A DNA stretch of 64,000 nucleotides, taken from NCBI GenBank assembly GCA_947095535.1, contig OX352772.1, forward strand, positions 102,797,099-102,861,098, written 5' to 3'. Both the position numbers and the translations under genes were made by a program. Below, one piece after another: positions 42,823 to 55,400 of the stretch (within the stretch, counting starts at the first letter, position 1; every line of letters starts with the position of its first letter). The notes below the pieces were generated by a model, which saw nothing but the letters and a program-made list of their open reading frames with translations, did not search any database and was not told where the DNA came from. Source of the stretch: Poecilobothrus nobilitatus. Lineage: Eukaryota > Arthropoda > Insecta > Diptera > Dolichopodidae.

Positions 42823-43668
42823 TCAATTTAATATGTAGTAAGGTCCTATTATTTGTATTCCATCTTCCCCTTTTCCTTCAAAACCGAATACTGTAATACT
42901 TATTTCAGAATTCATTTTCTCAAAGTTGATTATGTCATCATGGTGGAGCGCAAACTCTAAATTACCGAATTCTATATGTTTAACTTTAGCATTATTTAAA
43001 ACAATCCGAGATTCTGTTATATTATTAATATTATAATTACTTTTACGATTTGTGTTTTTAATTTTATCGTTTTGTAATGCTGCTATGAGAGACAATTTAA
43101 AACAAAATATACCATTGCTTCTAATGTTGATATAAGCTTTTTTTTTAATAATTTCCATATTTAATTTAATATACTGAAAGCCTGCCAGAGGTTTATATTC
43201 ATTTTTATTTATTTCTAAATGTAATAATTTTATTAAACTCCACCCTGAATCCTTTTGCTGAAAATCTTCTGCTTGAGTTAAAATATTTTCTATCATATTT
43301 TCAACAGCATTTTCAATTTCATTTTTATTTAGTATTATTGTCATTTTTGAATTGAAGGATTGAATTAAATGTTTTCTAGTTCATCATTTTCTAATTTTTG
43401 AAGCTTAATAAACTCTTCAAATAGTTCCATGTTAAATTTGTAAGCTTTCAAAGTTAACAGTTGCTTCTTTAAGAAATTTAAAAGGTCTCCTCCAATATTT
43501 TTAAAAAATCTGTGGCTAGTAAAATTTCCTCGTTTTTGTTTTCGATAATAAAGGTCCTATCTATCGAATCCTTGCTAATGAATTAATTAATCCTATCTTC
43601 GAATCCTTGCTTTATGAATTTAACGTTCCCTTCATATGCGACGGTAACATTTATTTATTTTGCTCAAG
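42823..43668 (-). pseudogene. Polinton PolB, N-terminal part (unit 1)
   Basis: Open frame 43,344-42,823 (173 residues): NMIENILTQAEDFQQKDSGW, SLIKLLHLEINKNEY, INIRSNGIFCFKLSLIAAL and DDIINFEKMNSEISITVFGF. This matches the N-terminal extension recurring in insect Polinton PolB (xWSLxxIxxLxIxxNxY, then an IN.RN.D.xCFxWSxxxAL block). Upstream frames to about 43,668 carry FLKKQLLTLKAYKFNMELF. Beyond that LINE family 2 copy b interrupts; the start region follows at 46,813. A nearly identical second copy is at 57,732-58,229. Rated a pseudogene because the gene is split many times. Confidence 0.75.
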
Positions 43669-46600
43669 GAAAAATATTGAAAAGTATTAATGTTGATATA
43701 AACTATTGATATTGACATTGATAGTAATTTATTTTAAAGTGTTGTCAAGTTCGGGTTATTTAAATCGTGCACTTTTACTTTTGATTTTAATTTTGAATAA
43801 ATTTTAATTTTTTTTAATTTTACATTTTACTTTAATCTTAATTTACATACTTTAATTTATCTTAAGTCAGATTTTGATCCGATTGCCATCTTAGTTCAAT
43901 TAAACCAGCAGTCTTAGCCCTATGTGAAACACAATGAGAACTCTAATCGGCTACTCACTTATTTCAAAGTTTGGACCCAAAAGAGGTTTCGCTGTCTATG
44001 TAAAAAATGACATCGCTTACAATACACTTCCAAAATATGAATGTTCTAGCTCAACCTTTCATTACATTTGGGTCAAAATTCTCGTTAAAAAGCATGTCAT
44101 ACATTTTTGTTTTCTGTACAGATCACCCAACTCAAATGAACAAGAAACTGCTATGGAAATTGAAAATCTATCGAACCAGATCAATGAAATTTTGAACGCA
44201 TCTCCACAAACTGAAATTGTTCTGGCGGGAGATTTCAACATTCATAACAGGGACTGGCTTCATTTTGCTAGCAACATCTCCCTAAGTCAAAACTCAATTG
44301 GGAAACAAGTTGAACTATTCTCCACACTTTTCCACCTTTCTCAACTTATCCAAAATCCCACTAGGATCCCGGACCGTGCTGATTATGAAGTCACCTCTTG
44401 GATCTGTTTCTCACCACACATCCTGAAAAATATGTTGTTTCAGTTGGTTGTCCCCTTGGTTATTCCGACCATTGTTTGGTTAACACAAGTTTCCGGGTAA
44501 GCCTAATCTCCAACCAGAGGTCTCCTCCCAAAAAATTAGTTTGGCTTTACAGCCATGCTGATTGGGAGGGTCTTAACAACTTTTTTAGAGCCTTTGATTG
44601 GTCATTCAGCTTCCGCAACAGTAATGTTAACTTTGCTGTAAATGCGATTAGTGAAACTATTTTACTTGGAATGAGGTTATTCATCCCTCATTTCATGAAA
44701 TCTGTTAAGAGGAGTCCCAAATCTTGGTTTAATCGTATTCGTAAAGAAGCCATTTCTAGAATGGCTCAATAAGGCGGAATAAGTCGGAGGCTCGCAGGGC
44801 CAATTATATAGTGGTGAGAAGCAGATGCAAGAGAGTTATCAATAACCAAAAATTCTTGTTCAACCAAAAGTTGAAATGTTAAATCATCCACAAGCCAAAG
44901 AATAGCAAATCTTTTTGGTCATTTGCCAAAAGTCTAAAGGAAGACGTTAGAGGGTCTTCCTTTCCACCACTTATTGATAATAATAACAGAACCGTATCAG
45001 ATTCTAAAGAAAAGGCGAACTTATTTGGCAAGCAGTTCGCTTTCAATTAGACACTGTCAGTCAGTCAGCTTAGGTGCCACCTTCTGTTCCAGGAGCTGGC
45101 TGCTCCTTCGGTAAAATTTACTTTAGGACGCGGGCGGTGATGAAAAGTTTAAAAAATCTTTATACAAATAAGTCAGCCGGTCCAGATGGTATAACCACCA
45201 TGGTGCTTAAAAATACCTAGTCCATTATTTCAAAACCTCTGCGCAACCTTTTCTACCTCTCCTTCACTTCGGGTATTCATCCTACCCAATGGAAGGTTGC
45301 ACATGTTTTCACAATTCCCAAAAAAAGTAATAAAAGTGATCCCTCCAGCTACAGCCCTATTGCTATAACTTCGGTCCTCTCCAATGTAATGGGGAAAATA
45401 GTGAACCAAAAGCTTCTGAAATACCTGGACCACAAAGGTTTGCTTCATGATCGTCAATACGGGTTCAGAGCCCGTCGTTCAACAGGTGATCTCAAGACTT
45501 ACCTTTGTGAGAACTTCAACAGGTGATCTCAAGACTTACCTTCATCATTCTGGTGAGTCTGATGTTGTGGCTCTTGATATTTCTAAGGCTTTCCATCGAC
45601 TTTCGCAATTGGCAAAATGCAAAGCATTAGGTCTAGGTAGGGTCTTTCTAAAATAGATTGGAGATTTCCTTTCGAATCGCACGATTCGTGTACTGGTCGA
45701 TGGATATTCATCTGACAAATTCAAAATAAAACCTGGTCTTACTATTATTAACCTCCAATCCGATCCATAGTTTCGCAGACGACAGCACCCTTGTAGCTTC
45801 CTATGAGTTCCATAGCCGCTGTAATATTAATCACCAGATTAATACAACAGCGAAAAATTTCACTACTAGTGAGCTAAATAACGATTTAGCAAAAATTCAA
45901 AAATGAGGTGAAGTCCACAGAGTTGAGTTCAATACCAAAAAGACACAATGCTGTCTGATCTCACGGAAAATTGCCACTACTGTTCCTAACCTACTATTTC
46001 AGCGAGAAGTCTTGCAGCATTCAACGGATTTAAACGTGCTGGGCATCGGGTAAAACCAGAAATTGACTTGGTCAAATCACATTTTTGGTATAGCTAAGGA
46101 TGCAGCTAAATGTTTGGGTTTATTGTATCGCAGAAAAACTTACTTTTCCGCATCTGATCTTCTCAATATCTATAAAACGTACATTAGGCCGAAAATGGGG
46201 TATAATGCACACATTTGGGCTGCAAGTCCTCAAACAGCACTGGGTTATTTAGATAATGTGCAAAATAGAGCTATTCGTTTGATCAACGACCGCAGTGTAA
46301 CTTCAATGCTCACTCCACTCAGCCATCGTCGCACAATAATAAAACAATTAATACCTCCACTCAAAGATTTCCAACGAGAAACAAGGAGGGCAACAGATGC
46401 TCATCCCTACCATATTGAGTTATCAAGATGGCGAAATACAACCTATGGAAACTCGTTTGTCATGCGCACGTCCCGTTTGTGGAATCATATACCATCGCAT
46501 GTGTTCCCTAAAGTTGGTAATTCATATGTGTACGATTTACTTAAGTTTAAGAAAAACATTAACATCTTTCTTCAAAATGTCCCTCAAAATTTTCCTACCT

Positions 46601-46812
46601 ATGCCCAATTATCCTTCCCACATCCCTATCCTCAAAACCAAACTGTACATTTGTATTAAAGGCTCCATCCTAAAGTTTGGTTTTAAAAGGGGAGTGGTTT
46701 TGGTTGGTCAATGTCCAACACTACCCTGAGGAAGCACGTGCCGTTCGTCTTGGTGACTTTCCGAGTTTTCCACCAACCCTCGTAAAAAAAAAAAAAAATT
46801 TATATTTGTCCG
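43669..46812 (+). mobile_element. LINE family 2, copy b
   Basis: A 5'-truncated copy ending in poly-A (46,786-46,799), inserted in the PolB N-terminal region. PolB sequence continuous in the copy at about 58,480-58,510 (catttattttatttatatttg) is split here. Endonuclease blocks: HFCFLYRSPNSNEQ, VLAGDFNIHNRDW and YSDHCLVNTS. RT blocks run from about 45,130 (NKSAGPDGI) to 45,770 with HSFADDSTLVASY kept near 45,773. The C-terminal frame 46,063-46,659 has LGYLDNVQNRAIRLINDRSV. Many stops. It has a small internal duplication of aacttcaacaggtgatctcaa near 45,512. Confidence 0.82.
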
Positions 46813-46985
46813 AATATGATAATTCCAGTTTTTTATTTCTCCTTCTACTTTACAATATATACAATACTTTTTGCCTTGCAAAATTTCAGAATAATGAAAT
46901 CATTGTCAATATTTTGTTTTGAGGTTGTCTTTCTGCTTCCATCGAATTTTCTATTTTTCTTTTATTCATTTTATTGACATTTACT
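46813..46985 (-). pseudogene. Polinton PolB start region (unit 1)
   Basis: The reading contains KYCIYCKVEGEIKNWNYHI, a Cys-x2-Cys...His zinc-finger-like start known from insect Polinton PolB. The same region is at about 58,500-58,690, contiguous with the N-terminal part. Here LINE copy b separates it from 43,668. At about 46,985 it abuts PolB middle sequence, the joint of a tandem duplication. Confidence 0.6.
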
Positions 46986-47440
46986 ATTACTAAATTAATT
47001 TGCTTAAACTTCCGGTAGGATTTTTTCTTAAAACATTTCCAGTTTATTTAAAATAATTTCCATGTTTACGTAGTTAAAGGTAAAACTGAAATTGGACCGG
47101 AACAAGTATTTAATTTTTTAAAAAGTAAATGTGCACGTAATTAGAAAAATTGTGAAAGAATACAGGGAAATATATAGGTATCTTACACAATAAATTACAT
47201 AAATTATGAGCAGCTCCTCTATAGTTAGCAGTTACGTGACAATGGTCTTTTACCCGAATTTTGAATTAAATTTTTTTTCACATATATGACATACTTCTTT
47301 TGTTCTATGATGAAGTTCTTCCTTCTCGGTTAATTTTTTAATCGGTTTCGGATTTTTTATATGTTTTGTATATAAAAATTTACTATCAGTTTTCAAACAT
47401 AAAATAAATTCACGTTGCTAACTCACCTTTGTCGGATCAT
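46986..47440 (-). pseudogene. Polinton PolB, middle part (unit 2)
   Basis: Decayed sequence with PKPIKKLTEKEELHHRTK near 47,340 and YFPVFFHNFSNY near 47,150, the VxFHNLSGYDxH region of family PolB exonuclease domains. Stops and shifts throughout. A near-identical copy lies at about 51,760-52,190. It is a second occurrence of the region at 35.3-35.6 kb. Confidence 0.65.
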
Positions 47441-47811
47441 CAATTGCTTTTTATTAGTACTGATCTTATTATTGTTAGGTAAGAAACTAACTTTAAAAAG
47501 GCAATTTTAAATTATGAAAAGCTTTCCACTGACACCTTTTGACAAAATCTAGGTAATTTTAATACTTTGGAATAAATTCATTTCAATCACCAGGAAGAAA
47601 CATGACATGAGTGGATGAATAATGAAATCATTTGTAACATGAATATTCGCAACTCTTTTTTTTTAAGTACAAAAAAAATATCCCAACGACATGAGAGTTA
47701 ATGAGCTTTATGAAAAATACAAAAATATAGTTAAAAGATTTCATTTCAATTTCAGTTCTGAATTCAATTTCAAAAATATTTGAAAAACTTTTTATAAAAG
47801 GCTCACGTGAA
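47441..47811 (+). mobile_element. LINE family 1, copy c, left part
   Basis: Starts from ttattattgttaggtaagaaac as in copy a near 35,690, with an internal deletion that joins to the isoleucine-rich SVLNSISKIFEK block. It breaks off at ggctcacgtga, where gypsy element 2 is inserted; copy a reads on from gctcacgtg to tttcttggactc. Confidence 0.7.
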
Positions 47812-48285
47812 ATATATTTTTTGTCAAAAAAAAGTCTTTATTTATATCAAATAAAACAAAAAAAATATACATTATTTAAAATAAACTTTATTAACTTATT
47901 TAATTTGGTATTCATTTAATGAACAGTGGTTATCAACTAACTTATTGATTTTTATTTACTGTTATTTTTATCATTACTTAAATTAAACTTACTAAAACTA
48001 AAAAGTAAGCATTTCTTATTAATTAAGTTGCTAATGTAAAATTATTAATTTAAACAACATTGAACTTGAAAAGTTCAAGGTTTTTATAATTTAAAAACAA
48101 AAAAAAATGTAGATTCAGCATTTTTACATATTTACTGAATTTTCCATATCAACATAAATTTTTAATTTTTTAGTTAAGTTTTGTGATTAAAAAAAAAAAT
48201 AAAAAAAAATGAAAATATACTTTATTTTATTGGTGTGAATCTGAAGTTGAATTAGTTGACGTTACATTAGGAGGTTTATACACAA
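47812..48285 (-). repeat. 3' LTR of gypsy element 2
   Basis: Begins (plus strand) aatatattttttgtcaaaa and ends near tttatacacaa. A purine tract (ccgaggagggat, minus strand) adjoins it. Matches 55,621-56,102 with small indels. Confidence 0.85.
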
Positions 48286-48470
48286 TCCCTCCTCGGTTAG
48301 AGTTGAAATTCTCCGGAATTTCTTTATTTACAATTTTTATTTTCGATCCTTTGTTACTTAAATATAATATTACAAAAGTAATACTTATTACTATAACTAC
48401 AATAATAGATATATTTATTCCATATGAAACTGCTTTATGATATTTTAGTTCGTTTATTTCTTTAATATTT

Positions 48471-49260
48471 TCAAAGTTTTTTCAAAACAATATTGTCAAA
48501 ATTAATTGGTTTTACATAGGTATAATTATTGCTAGGGTAAAAATATTTATCTTGAATATTTTTCTTTTGATTATAAAATATTTCATTCTCTATTTGAATT
48601 TCACAATTATGAAAATTAATAAAATAGTTTTTAGTCAGTGTTAAATTTCTATCGCCACAATTTTGTATTAATACATTTTTTTTTGCATTTTTTATTAATA
48701 AAGTTTCATCATTTAAAATTTCCGGAGTGATAAGTTTTAAATCTGTTTGAATATAATTTAGTGGAATTTTAATTGCAGTTACTAATAATTCATCTTTATA
48801 ATCCATAATACCTATTTTACTTAATTTTAATTTATAAAAGTCAATTTGGTATAATTCTATTGCCTCTGCAATTAATATACTAGAATGTATTAAATTATAT
48901 TTAGCTGACGCTATATTGTCTTGAATTTGGTTTATCTTATTTTCTAAAAATCTTAATTTTATTATTTGATCTAAGTATAATGAATATCTTATAATTTGTT
49001 TACTGTTTTTTTGTATTTCTTTAAAGGCTTCTGTTTTTTTAATTCTGTCTTGTTCTATTGTCTGTTTAAGTATAGTTATAATTTCGTTAAAATATGAATT
49101 TATTGAGATTTGTTGATTTAGTGTAGTAATAGCGTTGTGATCGTTTTCTTCAATAGTTTTTAAATGTTCTAATATTTCTTCTCGGTCTTCCTCGTCCATT
49201 ATGCCGAATAACAATTTTTCTGTACTACCTATGAAATTAATTAGATCTCTCCTTTTCTAA
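48471..49260 (-). pseudogene. env: gypsy element 2 env-like
   Basis: Frame 49,214-48,471 (247 residues) begins within the conserved stretch LLFGIMDEEDREEILEHLK, which corresponds to the region just after the cleavage site in element 1 env. It continues through a coiled-coil-like part to PINFDNIVLKKL. Upstream (49,260-49,400) are fragments of the first part in other frames. A hydrophobic stretch follows at about 48,360-48,440 in another frame. A partial second copy is at 52,314-52,898. Confidence 0.7.
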
Positions 49261-49420
49261 TTTTGGTTGGCATGATAGATTTAATTTTTGCTCTAATTGT
49301 TTTAATTTCCGCTTTTAATAAATTTTTGTTATCTATTTCTTCTTCTTGTATAGTATTTTCTATTTGTGTAAGCATATCATCTATTTTTTTGGATTTATGA
49401 TATGTAAAATTGTATTAGTT

Positions 49421-49958
49421 TTATTTACTATTTCTACCTGCTGGAGTTTGATTGGAATATAACCGGCTTCTTCGTGAATTGGATTGACTTGAAGTAGACC
49501 TACCGTCAATTGTGTTGGTAGGATTATTAACAGCAATATTATTATGTTGAAAACCTAAAATGTTTAAAGGTCTTTTAATGTTCGAATAATGAACATTTAA
49601 TAAAGGTTTATGTCTATAATATGGTTCATCCTTATGTCTAAGTCTCTTATAATATCTAATAGCTCCTATTGATCTATTTTCTACATAATGTTGGTGTCTT
49701 TGTGAAAATTCTTTGGTGCCTTTGGTGTCTTTGGTCTTTTGGAATCTTTGGTGTCTTTGTAAAAATTCTTTTCCTTTGTATTTGTTGTTTAAATATTTAA
49801 TTGGGACATGGTCTGTTATGATTTTGAACTTATTACCATATAAATAAGGCCTGAAATAATTTACTGCATACATATTTGCCAAAAACTCTTTATCTGTAGT
49901 ACAATAATTTTTTTCATGATTGCTTAGCGTTCTCGAAACATAATAAATTGGATACAGA
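49421..49958 (-). pseudogene. pol: gypsy element 2 RNase H end fused to integrase tail
   Basis: Reads down from 49,958: PIYYVSRTLSNHEKNYCTTD, then MYAVNYFRPYLYGNKF and DHVPIKYLNNKYKGKEFLQ of RNase H. Next come short repeats of RHQ/KDTKGTK type, then YYKRLRHKDEPYYRHKPL, the tail found after the integrase in element 1. The integrase core is absent, so a deletion joined the two. The repeat (about ttggtgtctttg) may have mediated the loss. Confidence 0.75.
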
Positions 49959-51620
49959 TCCAGATGGTATAACCACCATGGTGCTTAAAAATACCTAGTC
50001 CATTATTTCAAAACCTCTGCGCAACCTTTTCTACCTCTCCTTCACTTCGGGTATTCATCCTACCCAATGGAAGGTTGCACATGTTTTCCCAATTCCCAAA
50101 AAAAGTAATAAAAGCGATCCCTCCAACTACAGCCCTATTGCTATAACTTCGGTCCTCTCCAATGTAATGGGGAAAATAGTGAACCAAAAGCTTCTGAAAT
50201 ACCTGGACCACAAAGGTTTGCTTCATGATCGTCAATACGGGTTCAGAGCCCGTCGTTCAACAGGTGATCTCAAGACTTACCTTTGCGAGAAACCAAGCAT
50301 CAACCTTCATCATTCTGGTGAGTGTGATGTTGTGGCTCTTGATATTTCTAAGGCTTTCCATCGACTTTCGCAATTGGCAAAATGCAAAGCATTAGGTCTA
50401 GGTAGGGTCTTTCTAAAATAGATTGGAGATTTCCTTTCGAATCGCACGATTCGTGTACTGGTCGATGGATATTCATCTGACAAATTCAAAATAAAACCTG
50501 GTCTTACTATTATTAACCTCCAATCCGATCCATAGTTTCGCAGACAACAGCACCCTTGTAGCTTCCTATGAGTTCCATAGCCGCTGTAATATTAATCACC
50601 AGATTAATACAACAGCGAAAAATTTCACTACTAGTGAGCTAAATAACGATTTAGCAAAAATTCAAAAATGAGGTGAAGTCCACAGAGTTGAGTTCAATAC
50701 CAAAAAGACACAATGCTGTCTGATCTCGCGGAAAATTGCCACTACTGTTCCTAACTTACTATTCCGGGAGAAGTCTTGCAGCATTCAACGGATTTAAACA
50801 TGCTGGGCATCGGGTAAAACCAGAAATTGTCTTGGTCAAATCACATTTTTGGTATAGCTAAGGATGCAGCTAAATGTTTGGGTTTTTTGTATCTCTGCAA
50901 AACTTTCTTTTCCGCATCTGATCTTCTCAATATCTATAAAAAGTTTATTAGGCCGAAAATGGAGTATAATGCACACATTTAGGCTGCAGAGCCTCAAACA
51001 GCACTGGGTTATTTAGATAATGTGCAAAATAGAGCTATTCGTTTGATCAACGACCGCAGTGTAACTTCAATGCTCACTCCACTCAGCCATCGTCGCACAA
51101 TTGGGTCACTGACCTTGTTTTATAGGTTATCTCGTAGGGATTAACACTTGTTCCAAAGAAATAAAACAATTAATGCCTCCACTCAAAGTTTTCCAACGAG
51201 AAACAAGGAGGGCAACAGATGCTCATCCCTACCATGTTGAGTTATCAAGATGGCGAAATACAGCCTATGGAAATTCGTTTGTCACGCGCACGTCCCGTTT
51301 GTGGAATCATATACCATCGCATGTGTTCCCTAAAGTTGGTAATTCATATGTGTACGATTTACTTAAGTTTAAGAAAAACATTAACATCTTTCTTCAAAAT
51401 GTCCCTCCAAATTTTCCTACCTATGCCCAATTATCCTTCCCACATCCCTATCCTCAAAACCAAACTGTACATTTGTATTAAAGGCTCCATCCTAAAGTTT
51501 GGGTTTAAAAGGGGAGTGGTTTTGGTTGGTCAATGTCCAACACTACCCCGAGGAAGCACGTGCCGTTCGTCTTGGTGACTTTCCGAGTTTTCCACCAACC
51601 CTCGTAAAAAAAAAAAAAAA
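49959..51620 (+). mobile_element. LINE family 2, copy c (3' part)
   Basis: Contains RT pieces (MGKIVNQKLLKYLDHKGLLHD at 50,167; CDVVALDISKAFHRL) and the C-terminal frame 51,173-51,481, ending in poly-A at about 51,606-51,619. It is nearly identical to copy b over this span, including shared stops, so it arose by DNA duplication rather than retroposition. Confidence 0.8.
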
Positions 51621-52200
51621 TTTATATTTGTCCGAATATGATAATTCCAGTTTTTATTTCTCCTTCTACTTTACAATATATACAATACTTTTTACCTTGC
51701 AAAATTTCAGAATAATGAAATCATTGTCAATATTTTGTTTTGAGGTTGTCTTTCTGCTTCCATCGAATTTTCTATTTTTCTTTTATTCATGTTATTGACA
51801 TTTACTATTACTAGATTAATTTGCTTAAACTTCCGGTAGGATTTTTTTCTTAAAACATTTCCAGTTTACTTAAAATAATTTCCATGTTTATGTAGTTAAA
51901 GGTAAAACGGAAATTGGACCGGAACAAGTATTTAATTTTTTAAAAAGTGAATGTGCATGTAATTAGAAAAATTGTGAAAGAATACAGGGAAATATTTAAG
52001 TATCTTATACAATAAATTACGAATTTTAAATTAAATTTTTTTTCACATATATGACATACTTCTTTTGTTCTATGATGAAGTTCTTCCTTCTCGGTTAATT
52101 TTTTAATCGGTTTGGGATTTTTTATATATTTTATATATAAAAATTTACTATCAGTTTTCAAACTTAAAATAAATTCACGTTGCTAACTCACCTTTGTCGG
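51621..52200 (-). pseudogene. PolB fragments in the duplicate
   Basis: Frame 52,161-51,940 has KTDSKFLYIKYIKNPKPIKK and LHHRTKEVCHICEKKF, the Cys-x2-Cys block of family PolB. The rest equals 46,813-47,420, except that the bases matching about 47,190-47,260 are missing. Confidence 0.7.
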
Positions 52201-52313
52201 ATCATCAATTGCTTTTTATTAGTACTGATCTTATTATTGTTAGGGAAGAAACTAACTTTAAAAAGGCAATTTTAAATTATGAAAAGCTTTCCACTGACAC
52301 CTTTTGACAAAAT

Positions 52314-52898
52314 CTAGGTAATTTTAATACCTTGAAATAAATTCATTTCTATCACTAGATTTTTTTTTGCATTTTTTATTAATAAAGTTTCATCATTTAA
52401 AATTTCCGGAGTGATAAGTTTTAAATCTGTTTGAATATAATTTAGTGGAATTTTAATTGCAGTTACTAATAGTTCATCTTTATAATCCATAATACCTATT
52501 TTACTTAATTTTAATTTATAAAAGTCAATTTGGTATAATTCTATTGCCTCTGCAGTTAATATACGAGAATGTATTAAATTATATTTAGCTGACGCTATAT
52601 TGTCTTGAATTTGGTTTATCTTATTTTCTAAAAATCTTAATTTTATTATTTGATCTAAGTATAATGAATATCTTATAATTTGTTTACTGTTTTTTTGTAT
52701 TTCTTTAAAGGCTTCTGTTTTTTTAATTCTGTCTTGTTCTATTGTCTGTTTAAGTATAGTTATAATTTCGTTAAAATGTGAATTTATTGAGATTTGTTGA
52801 TTTAGTGTAGTAATAGCGTTGTGATCGTTTTCTTCAATAGTTTTTAAATGTTCTAATATTTCTTCTCGGTCTTCATCGTCCATTATGCCGAATAACAA
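52314..52898 (-). pseudogene. env fragment in the duplicate
   Basis: 194-residue frame nearly identical to the first part of the env frame at 49,214. It ends in unrelated sequence at the 52,357 joint and starts at the joint with RNase H (about 52,918). Confidence 0.75.
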
Positions 52899-52918
52899 TT
52901 TTTCTGTACTACCTATAA

Positions 52919-53951
52919 AATACTCTTGTTGATACTCTTATTGAGACAACACTGCACCTATAGCATGATCACTTTCATCTGTGGTCACAACAAACGGTTT
53001 ATCGTATTCTGGAAATATTAAAATTGGATGTGAAGTTATCAAGCTCTTTAAGTTTTCAAATGCTGCGATATACTGTAGACCATTTATATTAATTTTGTTA
53101 TCTTTTTTTTAAATATTTAATAATAGGATATGCAGCTTTAGAATAGTCTTGATGAATTTTCTATAAAACCCAGTTTCTCCTAAGAAACCTTTTAATTGTT
53201 TTTCTGTTTTTGGAATTTGGTAACTCTTGAATATGATTTATTTTTTCAGGGTTAAGTTCTATCACATCCTTTGTCAAAATATGTCCTAGAAATTCTATAT
53301 TTCTTTTAAGAAAACTACATTTATCCACTTGAATATTCAGCTTGTGCTCTTGTAATCTCTTAAATATTTTTGTTAATGAATTCTCATGTTCTTCTAATGT
53401 TGTCGAAAAAATGAATATATCGTCAAGATATACAACACAAATTTGATTAATATATTTTCGAAGAATTTCTTTCATCAATCTCTGGAACGATGCGGGTGCA
53501 TTCTTCAATCCAAATGGCATACGTACATATTCATATAGACCTGCTGGAGTAACAAAAGCAGTTTTTTTAATATCTTTTTCAGCTACTAATATCTGATGGT
53601 AACCTTTGGCTAAACCTAAAGTGCTGAAATATTGGACTTTTCCCATTTTATCCAGAATGCTATCGATATTAGGTAAAGGATATTTATCGTCAATTGTGAC
53701 CTGATTTAATCTTCGATAATCCACCACTATTCTAAATTTTTGTACTACTGAATTATCTTTTTTTTAGATACTACTATAATCGGAGAACTATATCGACTAT
53801 TACTTTTTCTAATTATACCCTGTTTTTCCATTTCTTCCATTTGGTTCCTCACTTCAGTTTCAGGTTTCGGTAGATATCGATAAAGTTTTGAATTAATTTG
53901 TTCACTTGTTGTTGTTTTAATTTCATATACCACTGTATTTGTGCTGGTCAA
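52919..53951 (-). pseudogene. pol: gypsy element 2 reverse transcriptase and RNase H start
   Basis: Frame 53,951-53,745 begins the RT (EMEKQGIIRKSNSRYSSPI). Frame 53,727-53,161 has VDYRRLNQVTIDDKYPLPN, FGLKNAPASFQRLM and YLDDIFIFS. The first catalytic motif reads TLGLAKGYHQI, with Gly at the usual Asp, so it is catalytically dead as well as frameshifted. RNase H begins as TTDESDHAIGAVLSQ near 52,960 and is cut at 52,918. Confidence 0.85.
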
Positions 53952-54330
53952 AATACAGTGGTATATGAAAGTTAGTTAAGAATGGAAGACTCACTCCATT
54001 GGTCATATTAATTTGTTGATTTTCTACGTTGATATATTTTACATTTTTTATTATCCAATCCATACCTAATAATAAGTCATATGACTTGTTTAATTTCATA
54101 GCAATCCATTTCATTCTTGCATTTTTAGGATATTTCAATTCTGTTGGACATAAGGTAGCACCAGTTCTGTTAGGTTTGCTTACCTCTCCTTGAATTGTAT
54201 TGATGGATATTGCAGTTGAATTTATTACAGTGAACTTAGAACTACAAACTTAATTTTCGTTTAAAATGCTTTTTGCTGAACCTGTATCTAACAAGGCTGA
54301 ATATTTTGTTTCTTCTATTGTTAAAATAGT
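53923..54330 (-). pseudogene. pol: gypsy element 2 aspartic protease
   Basis: ALLDTGSAKSIL (DTGS active site) near 54,290 is followed by a stop at about 54,250. Frame 54,138-53,923 then has KSYDLLLGMDWIIKN (the LLG...D flap/strand end). Broken by stops. Confidence 0.7.
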
Positions 54331-54399
54331 AAAACTTTTATTTTGATCCAAGGCAAGTTTATAAAAAAATTGTCTTCAATTATATTAGTTTCATTATTT

Positions 54400-55400
54400 T
54401 TACTTAAGTTATCAACATCCATTAATCTAGTTTGTCTACTTGGATCAACTTCCATTGGTTTAGTTTGTCTACTTTCTTGTCTGTCATTATATCTATTATA
54501 ATATCGGTTAAACTGAGAAGGTCTATTTCTATTTTGATAAATATTATCGTTTGCTCAGGATTGAAAATTATTATTTTTAAAATTCGAATTTGGATTGTTA
54601 TTAACACCGTTATAGTTAAATCAATTTCTAATTTCATCATTTTTATTCCTAAAATTTTTATTATTACTATTATTATTATAATTGTTTTTATTATCATTTC
54701 TAAAAAAATGTTTACTTCCACTATTTCTGTTCAAATTTCTATGAGATAAATTGAGATTACTGTCATCTAAACCTGTAAAACTCCTTATTATATTCCTAAT
54801 TTCCGTCAAATTATTTTCGACATTATTGCATAAGCTAACGATCCTGAAGCATGTTCTTTAATTTTCTGAACTAACATTCCACTAAATATATCAATTATTG
54901 TTTGGCTATCTTCAACAAAAGCAGCATATTCTGTTACATCTTCTATCAATAATCTTTACTTATTATCTAAATCTTTAATACTACTTACTTTTAAAGCTCC
55001 AATTTCCCTTGATTGTCATCTGGTCTTTTGATGATCTGTAATGTTGTTTTAATTTTATTTTACAATCATTCCAAGTTGCTGGACGGTTGACATTGCGAAA
55101 ATTTTTTGCACTTCCTTAGATGTTGATGTTGTAAATAATATTAAAAACCTGGTCAGCTTCCGCAACATGATTAGCTAATACTCTGGTCACTGAATTGATG
55201 AAAGATGGTAAAGTACCTGGCTCACTATTAAAAGTTGGAATATATTGAATTTCTTTTTCAATTTTTGATCTCCAATTTTCTGGTTGGTTGTTCTGCACTA
55301 ATACCTGAGTTAGTACTACTAAGCACTGTTCAATACGATTAGCATCTTCTGCTTCTGCCTTGATATTAATTGATCGAATAAATTTCTCCTGTGTATTTGA
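54400..55400 (-). pseudogene. gag: gypsy element 2 gag remnants
   Basis: Several frames: ENWRSKIEKEIQYIPTFNSE followed by PGTLPSFINSVTRVL (55,298-55,116), the gag N-terminal domain. Decayed middle frames follow, then an Asn-rich tail (NLSHRNLNRNSGSKHF, 54,809-54,621) like that of element 1. No single frame covers it. The ORFs at 54,422-54,749 are low-complexity shadows. Confidence 0.65.

Larger units (their letters stand above)
49959..52918. repeat. Duplicate of 45,181-49,236 inside gypsy element 2
   Basis: 49,959-52,356 matches 45,181-47,590 (LINE family 2 end, its poly-A, PolB fragments, LINE family 1 start). 52,357-52,918 matches about 48,672-49,236 (env). The intervening 1.1 kb with the LTR is missing in this copy. 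On both sides are the halves of gypsy element 2 RNase H. A tandem duplication followed by deletions explains it. Confidence 0.8.

Noticed and set aside
54422..54749. Ile-rich membrane-protein-like frames on both strands
   Set aside because: They are low-complexity shadows of the Asn-rich gag tail.
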